Shown: piece by piece, positions 57,645-64,000 of the stretch
Position numbering within the stretch: position 1 is the first letter of the stretch
Layout of the letters: the number at the start of each line of letters is the position of its first letter
NCBI GenBank assembly: GCA_051294375.1
Contig: CM119271.1
Location: forward strand, 7,316,073-7,380,072
Direction of reading: 5' to 3'
Length of the DNA: 64,000 bases
Source of the DNA: Paraspadella gotoi
Lineage: Eukaryota; Chaetognatha
The notes under the pieces: generated by a model
Database searches by the model: none
What the model saw: only the letters and a program-made list of their open reading frames with translations
What the model was told of the DNA's origin: nothing
Translations under genes and position numbers: made by a program

Positions 57645-58065
57645 TTAACTTGCATTCATTTTTTTAAATTGCATCATTTTTGAACTCGTATAATTTTTTC
57701 CACGCACATAATTTTTCAAACTCATCATTTTTTCAATTTAATCTTTTTACAATTCGCATCATTTTTTTACTTGCATTATTTTTTCAACTCGCATCATTTT
57801 TTTCCACGCACATAATTTTTTCCAACTCAATCCTTTTTTCAATTGATATCATTTTTACAATTCGCATCATTTTTTTTAACTTGCATAATTTTTTTCAAAC
57901 TTGCAATCATTTTTTCAACCTTGCATCATTTTTTAAACTTGCATAATTTCTTCAACTTGCATCATTTTTCTCAACTTGCATATTTTTAACTTCATAATTT
58001 TTCAACTTGCATAATTTTTTAACTTTGCATAATTTTTTTAAATTGTATCATTTTTTCAAATTAAT
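57645..58065 (+). repeat. AACTTGCATAATTTTTTC minisatellite
   Basis: About 20 degenerate units of 16-20 bp (aacttgcatcattttttc variants). Plus-strand frames are repeat artefacts. Confidence 0.9.
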
Positions 58066-58919
58066 TAATTAATTAATTAATTAAAACATTTATTAGTAAT
58101 CATAAATAAAAAAGATTCAAGAAAATGTGAATTATGTTTTTCCATTTAACTTCATTTCCTAAGGCACAATTCCGTCAAAACTTTATATCTAGCTTCTTCA
58201 CACACTTTCCTTTTCAATCTATTAATTCAATATGAATTAATTTCGAGTAAATATTGTTAAAATAAGTAACATTGCCAGGACTATTAACAAGATGTGAAAA
58301 CAAAAAAGATTTAAGTAAATGTGACTCATATTTTTGTGGGCTGCTTATCAGCAGATCCCGACTCTAATAATTCACGTTTGTCGGTCCGTCGTCCGCCCCA
58401 CTCAATATTGTCGGGCAATCACTTATAATCATGTCAGAACATCGAATTATGATAAATTATGGCAAAAAAAAACGAATGTCCGTTCCGTTCGTCTGTCTGT
58501 CTGTCTGTCTGGTCTGTCTGGTCTGTCTGTCTGTGTCCATCGCGTCCGTGTCCGTCCGTCCATCCCACCTTAGCAAAAAACGCCCAATTACTCGTGTTGT
58601 ATGGATGGATTGAAATGAAATTTTTTGTGTGGGTAGGGAAGTGTGTGATTGAGCTGTATATGAAGTTCGAAGGAATTGTCGCCGAGTGGAAATGAGTTAA
58701 AATGGAAAAAACAAAAATATATTCCACTATTTGAACACAATTATTCATGGAGTTGGATAGGGCGATTGACTTGAAATTTTGTATGTTGAGTAGAAAAGTG
58801 TGTGATTAAACTGGATAAACAAGTTTCGATGGGAATTGTTTGAGTGGAAATGAGTTTAAATGGAAAAACCAAAGAACCTATTTCACTAATTGATTATGCT
58901 TCTTTTTTATTTTTAATTT

Positions 58920-59170
58920 AAAAGATAAATGCAAATGTTATAATTAATCAAATAATTAATTAGTTAATTAATCAATTAGTCAATTAATTAATCAATAATT
59001 AATTAATCAATAATTAAATTAATCAATAATTAATTAATCAGTTAATTAATCAATCAAAACAAACATTTTGGATAAAATTAATTGCATAATTGCATAATTA
59101 ATATAATAAACTGAATAAATTAGTTATTAATTAATTAATTATTAATTAATCAATTAATTAATTAATTACG
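58920..59170. repeat. (ATTAATTAATCA)n AT-rich array
   Basis: Repeated attaattaatcaa units in the middle of the foldback-like element. Confidence 0.8.
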
Positions 59171-59425
59171 CGATAATGATCGTGGGCAGAATTCCGACTT
59201 GTTTTGCTCAAACTTGTTTAAAGAAAATTCAGCTAGCTGATTATATCTAATTTTTTAACTACTTTCCCAGACGATTATAGAAAAAAGAATCATAGAACCA
59301 GCTTAAGTTAATAATTGCATAATTTATCATAATTCGATGTTCTGACATGATATAAGTGAATGCCCGACAAGATTGAGGGGGCAGAACGACGGACCGACAA
59401 AGTGAATTATAGAGTCGGGATCTGC

Positions 59426-59444
59426 TGAAAGCAGATCTGACTAA
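59426..59444. repeat. Perfect 8-bp-stem hairpin gatctgctgaaagcagatc
   Basis: Stem GATCTGCT/AGCAGATC with a 3-nt loop, at the outer end of the inverted middle copy. A weaker version, gctgataagcagc, is found at the same place in the 58,340 copy. It is followed by ctgactaaaa. Confidence 0.7.
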
Positions 59445-59504
59445 AAACAAGTTTGAGCAAACAATGTCGGATCTGCCTATGATAATTAAGTGGTAATAAG
59501 CTAA

Positions 59505-59625
59505 ATTGGTCAACTTGCATAATTTGGTCAACTGACATAATTTGGTCAACTGACATAATTTGGTTAACTGACATAATTTGATCTACTGACATAATTTGGT
59601 CAACTGACATAATTTGATCAATTAA
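59505..59625 (+). repeat. TTGGTCAACTGACATAATT minisatellite (19 bp)
   Basis: Six near-identical 19-bp units; the first unit reads caacttgcataattt, the same core as the minisatellite at 57,645-58,065. Confidence 0.92.
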
Positions 59626-60769
59626 GATTTAATCCTTCGAGTCAGACGGACATTAATATTGGATCAACTGCAAAAGTATTTATCAACATTGGCCCTAATT
59701 TGGTTCAAACTCCGGCATAATTGCGCTTCATAACTGGCAGTTTTAATATTGCGTGCTACTTTCAAGAAATTTGGATTCAATCTCGGCCAATATTTTTGCA
59801 ATTGGCATTAATTTTGTTTCCAATCAATCAATCAAAATAAATCAAATTCAAATCCATCAATCAATCAATATAGAGACGAGATAAGAGAGAAGAGAACCTT
59901 TAAATAAATTCAAAGTAAATGTGATCTTTTGGTTTTTCTATATCTTGCAACTCTATATTCCAACTCCTACCGATTCCATCAAAAAAATTTACTATCCACG
60001 CTCTTATCACACATTTACTTTCCTATACCCACACACGAAAATTCAATTACGTGTATCTCATCCAACCTTATTATTACAAATAACATAAAAATTATGACTA
60101 AATTTACAGTAAAAAATACTTCAAGTAATTGACTTTTGTTACTTTTCCATTTTAACTCATTTCCACTCGCACACGATTCATCGAAACTCATATTCCAGCT
60201 CAGATCACACACTTTCCTACCATCATAAACAAATTTCAATTCAATTTCCCTATTCCAACTCCATGAGCACGATTGGCGTTTCACATAGTGAAATAGATTT
60301 TTTTGTTTTTCCATTTAACCAAATTTCCACACTTGCACGATTCCTCGAAACTTCATATATCCATCTCAATCACCACAGTTTTCCTTACCACACACAAAAT
60401 TTCACTACCCAACTCCAATTCCATCCATATACACGAAAGTAATATGGAGTCTTTTTGCGCTATACAGGTGGGCAGGACGTCGACGTACTTTTGCGAGGGG
60501 CCAACGATGACAGGTCGCATACGAACGGAATATGAACGGACGACATATACTCACGGACATGCATTTTTTTATCGACATTCGAAATTTATCATAATTCGCA
60601 TGTCTCCTACACATGATATAAGTGATCGTGCCCTATAATAATCATGAACGGGGGGCGTACCAACAGACCGACAAAGTGACTATTATAGCGAGCTCGGCCG
60701 ACTGCATGACAAGAGCAAGATACTCGCGACTAAAAAAAATGCGGAACGCATTGCGAATAAAAAACATTT

Positions 60770-60930
60770 TGAAAGAAACAATCATGAAAAAGTTTAATAA
60801 GGCAATTATCAATTAGTAATTATCAATTTTGTGAATTGAAATAAAAATATTTGTAAACGATCGGAACTTAAATGTTTTATTTTCGCACGTCATCTATAAA
60901 TTAGGCATCATATAATTTTTTGTAGGATGA
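60770..60930 (+). pseudogene. Remnant of the 3' end of the WFS-type gene, copy I
   Basis: Aligns with 62,425-62,580 beyond the second gene's last exon: tttaataag, aattatcaatt, aaaatattt, tttattttcg, and a gacgac/cacgac end. It suggests that the copy I gene once extended from 55.7 to 60.8 kb and was split by the repeats in between. Confidence 0.45.
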
Positions 60931-61289
60931 ACAACACGACTCTGTACTACAGTCTGTAGATCTGTAATATAGACAGTGAGAGAGTCTTGATTGAAAGATC
61001 GAAGGGATCTGGTATGTCATTATGATCTCTTAAAATTTTAGTATTTTCGAAATGAAATGGATCATCATCATATTATTGACCAAATCCTAATTTAGATTTA
61101 TAAGTAAAAATAAATATTAAAAAGAAACCTTGTCAACCGTACTACAATCCGAAGATTTAAGGTTTTTGAATATCTCCTGCACGACTTCTTTATATTACTC
61201 GTGTCATTGACCGATATTCAATTAAATCCATCTGAGAATCTTTTAAAAACTTTTACATATACTTGTAAGCATAAGCCAAAATAAATGGA

Positions 61290-61360
61290 GACAGGATTAG
61301 ATCTCGTGACTTGAGAGGTCGGAGCCTCGATTGTTACCATTACGCCGTCGGACGTATATC
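61290..61360 (-). other. tRNA-like sequence, degenerate
   Basis: On the minus strand, ggcgtaatggtaacaatc resembles a D-arm/A box, gaggctccgacctctc an anticodon arm, and gagatctaatcc a degenerate B box, in tRNA order and spacing. The T loop deviates from GTTCRA, so it is a tRNA pseudogene or SINE head at best. Confidence 0.3.
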
Positions 61361-62198
61361 ATAAAGTTCAACATATTTAGTCAATTGATAACAAATTATT
61401 AATGTATTGTTCTTTTGTCTCTGTCTCTGCTTTCTCTCTGAATAAAGCTAAACCCCAAAACGTCGACCTTTTTATTCTAACGATAATAATCGTTTACAAG
61501 TGTAATACAAATTACAGAGAATGTAATGTTAAAATATCCGCTCGGTCAGGCATCCACATACTTATCAATTTTATCAAATCAGGGCCAAATTTTGTCAACG
61601 TGTGGGTCAAAAGTTTGATTTGGGAACCATCCCAATTGAAACTTCAAACATTTCTGAGAAAACTTTTAATGGACCAAAATTTTCTAAAATGGCTAGAAGC
61701 ACTAGTAATTATTTTTTTAATATTTATTTATAGATAGGAAATGTTAAGATTCAGATAGCTTATGAAAAGTTTTCTATTCAAAGTATAATTCATTTTTTCA
61801 ATATTTTGATGATAAATGGGTCAAAATTGGGAAAATCCTAAAAAAGTCATCCTCATCATCATCATCCGATAATTTTAATAGTTTTGGCTAATTTTCAATA
61901 ATAAAACATCAAAATTTTAAAAAGTTGTAATTACATTTTTTGCTTAAATTTTTTAGCTCTATCAGAATCAATTAAAAAAAAAATTTAAATATAAAAAAAA
62001 AAAATTTTGACATTATATAACAATATAATATTTTTAATTAACGAATTACTCATGGTTCGGAACATTTTTTTGCAAAAAAAGATATTTTAATCCAATAACT
62101 AATACCAATAATGGATTCGTTTATTGCTGTTCCCATTAAAATTTAAATTTGGTCGGCTACCGCAGATCAAAGTTCACCCCAAGTTTTTCTTCTCCCAG
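61361..62198. other. AT-rich DNA before the copy II exon, with (TCA)n segment
   Basis: 61,790-62,030 is the paralogue of 56,690-56,935. A plus-strand frame at 61,402-61,737 is unrecognised; it might be a decayed upstream exon. Confidence 0.4.
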
Positions 62199-62471
62199 GT
62201 TGACTTCGCCATCTGGAAAAAAAAGGTTCCCCCGTCTTTTACATCGTCTTCAACGTCGGCGACAGCGACATCTTCAGCCGGTTCTCCGTGGAAAGTATTC
62301 TCAGAATTTACATCGGGCCGATGTAAATTCAGCCAATTCAGCATGAAGGGAGAAGAAAGATATGGTATGCATTTCTACGTCGACAAAAATTACGGCGGCT
62401 GCGACAAAGATTTCGGTTTTGTGATGGTCTTTAATAAGCTAATTAACGATTATAAATTAGCTATTTTATGA
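62199..62471 (+). pseudogene. WFS/NYGGC-type exon(s), copy II, with frameshifts
   Basis: The strong acceptor ttcttctcccag precedes GTTGACTTCGCCATCTGG (VDFAIW), then an A8 run shifts the frame. The next frame reads VFYIVFNVGDSDIFSRFS and ILRIYIG. A second shift returns to the first frame, reading FSMKGEERYGMHFYV and DKNYGGCDKDFGFVMV, which is the family's NYGGC segment. It ends at 62,471. Two shifts mean a pseudogene or sequence errors. Compared with copy I it supplies the C-terminal half, so together they define the domain: V-x-I-W-K, DSDI-x-x-x-FS, ILR-x-Y, then FYVDKNYGGC. Function unknown. Confidence 0.55.
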
Positions 62472-63056
62472 TTTTAATTAAAAATATTGGTATACGATTG
62501 AAGGTTGGATGATTTATTTTCGTACCCGACTAATTAGGTAAGCAACGAATCATTTTTAGTAGCATGAGCAAGACGACTTTTTAGGTCTGTAACATATTTG
62601 TTAGCAAGTTTAGTCCAAATATTGTAAAATGGTTGCAAATGGTTATAAACGAAATAAATATTACTTTACTCTTCTAAACACGACATTGGTTATAAACGAA
62701 ATATATGTTACTCTACTCTACTAAACACGACATTGTCGTGAATCAGCTCGCCTTCTATCATATCGGCCTTTTCACATGTCACCCTCTACCATGTCGCCCT
62801 CTACCATGTCCGCCTCTCCCACGTCGGGCAAGTTGGCTGGGTTGATGGCCGACGTCGTCTCGGATGAGCAATTTTGAACGAGGACAATTTCCGAGCCGAG
62901 ATTTTCCAAGATTTCAAGGCTCGAGTGGCCAAAGCAGAGAGGGAATCGTCGTCGTCGTCGTCTTTGTTGTTGTTATTAATCGATCCGAAAGACCCTGATA
63001 TTCTGTCAGAGTCTTTGCGTTTGTCGTCATTTTAATCGGGAGAGAAGAGAGAGAGA
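62472..63056. other. Downstream flank of copy II, no gene
   Basis: Contains a near-direct repeat (ggttataaacgaaat with tctaaacacgacattg) at 62,640-62,730, a repeated caccctctaccatgtcg phrase near 62,779-62,815 and (GTC)n at 62,948-62,962. Confidence 0.5.
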
Positions 63057-63207
63057 NNNNNNNNNNNNNNNNNNNNNNNNNNNNNNNNNNNNNNNNNNNN
63101 NNNNNNNNNNNNNNNNNNNNNNNNNNNNNNNNNNNNNNNNNNNNNNNNNNNNNNNNNNNNNNNNNNNNNNNNNNNNNNNNNNNNNNNNNNNNNNNNNNNN
63201 NNNNNNN
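63057..63207. other. Assembly gap (151 N)
   Basis: Preceded by a GA repeat. Confidence 0.95.
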
Positions 63208-64000
63208 CTAGAAAAAAAAACGGGTTCCGGGTCGGAAGTGTGGAACGCTAAACTGGAGCCATGGAAGAGTGGCGATGATAGAGAGTGATGCAGTTGTGAT
63301 AGAAGCGTGTTCACACAGTGAGTTGTGACATTTCCAGCGAGAATATGATACTGAAGTCTTTTTAAATCAGTTACAAAGTTGTTATTAAGAAATGATGATT
63401 AAAAAATGATTAAATTGATGAGCAAGTGATGATCAATCAAATGTGACCGAAAAGAGGAGTGAAACAGTGTTCTCTGAAACTCCTCAAAAATAAAAATTGT
63501 CACTTCTTATGAGCGAGGTTGAAAGATTATATATTTTAGAATAAAGTTTTTTTAAAAATGCTGAAATGAAATAATATATTGTAAAATGAGTTTCGGTTTG
63601 AGGTCCGATGGCATGAACGAAGTTGAAAGAACGTCTAGAAAATGAAATGAAGTTTGAAGAAGGAGGTGCGAAGGCGTCACATGCCAGTTTCGACACGTCG
63701 CCGTAAAACAGAGGACGTTTATTTAAAGCGCGTGGAGTCGTGGCGAACGCGGGTTTTTTTTTCGCCCCCGCGCTTTCTCGAAATTTATGGCGCGTGATTT
63801 CAAAAGTGGCAGGTGGATATGAAAGAGAAAAAAAAAAAGGGGGGGGGGATGAAGAGATGAACGAGAAGTGTGGCGAATGGCAAAAACTCGGCAGCGAAAT
63901 AGGGCAAAAATAAAAAGGATGGCAGTTGGGAAATGGCAGGCGGGGGATGTAGGCGAGAAAGGAAATGGCCGCTGGCGCCGACGAAACCGATGTTCTAAGA
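63208..64000. other. Unique DNA at the window end
   Basis: AT-rich at first, with a GC-richer patch at 63,720-63,790 and purine runs to the end. No supportable gene; a minus-strand frame at 63,484-63,696 is unrecognised. Confidence 0.4.

Larger units (their letters stand above)
58340..60710. mobile_element. Foldback-like composite element, 2.4 kb
   Basis: Outer arms: 58,340-58,470 (cagcagatcccgactct, cggtccgtcg, tcatgtcagaacatcg) recurs inverted at about 60,575-60,710, and again inverted at 59,310-59,450. Inner arms: about 155-bp tandem units at 58,600-58,900 (gagtggaaatgagtt, gtgtgtgatt) recur inverted at 59,930-60,430. The centre is AT-rich with attaatta arrays. No transposase frame. The structure resembles foldback elements whose arms are tandem repeats. 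Confidence 0.6.

Noticed and set aside
57680-57946. 88-codon Phe/Asn-rich frame
   Set aside because: Translation of the AACTTGCATAATTTT minisatellite.
57645-59625. CRISPR-like array
   Set aside because: The repeats are short direct tandem units without unique spacers, in eukaryotic DNA.

Overview
The window is metazoan nuclear DNA: spliced genes with GT-AG introns, very abundant (GA)n/(CT)n and (GAC)n/(GTC)n microsatellites, tRNA-derived SINE-like repeats, hammerhead-like ribozyme repeats, and assembly gaps. There is no prokaryotic gene organisation. The Tob protein resembles insect-type Tob in its RMSPTEF and NYIKQ block, and the gene family at 55-62 kb is of a kind I associate with aquatic invertebrates. 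I therefore favour an invertebrate bilaterian but cannot name the species.

The one gene I can reconstruct with confidence is a Tob/BTG antiproliferative gene on the minus strand. Exon 1 (41,966-42,156) and exon 2 (41,268-41,455) encode the BTG domain. Exon 3 (14,267-16,482) encodes the TKFGSTK motif and a very long low-complexity tail. The intron phases (2, then 1) join all three exons in frame into an 864-residue protein.

Layout. 1-1,671: AT-rich DNA with a partial tandem repeat. 1,697-3,710: a segment (V') that recurs inverted at 29,718-30,889. 3,736-29,717: three copies of a unit U of up to 9 kb carrying Tob exon 3 and its downstream flank. Copy 1 (+) is truncated, copy 2 (-) is intact, copy 3 (+) is frameshifted, so the region forms two back-to-back giant inverted repeats. 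30,915-34,120: microsatellites and unique DNA. 34,127-43,770: two tandem direct copies (A and B) of a 4.8 kb unit carrying Tob exons 1 and 2; A is frameshifted and has lost a splice donor, B is intact. 43,771-52,500: mostly unique or simple-repeat DNA with large gaps. 52,531-60,930: a dense mobile-element zone with a SINE-like foldback, two inverted pairs of hammerhead-like repeats, minisatellites and a 2.4 kb foldback-like element. These are embedded in a decayed, tandemly duplicated invertebrate gene family (exons at 55,677-56,514 and 62,199-62,471). 60,930-64,000: rest of that locus and simple DNA.

The duplicated copies differ mainly by small indels, often in homopolymers, and four junctions carry gaps of exactly 25 N. 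I read the large mirror and tandem duplications as probably unpolished long-read gap filling or false duplication, but a real inverted segmental duplication cannot be excluded from sequence alone. The true Tob intron 2 is therefore probably much shorter than the 24.8 kb seen here.
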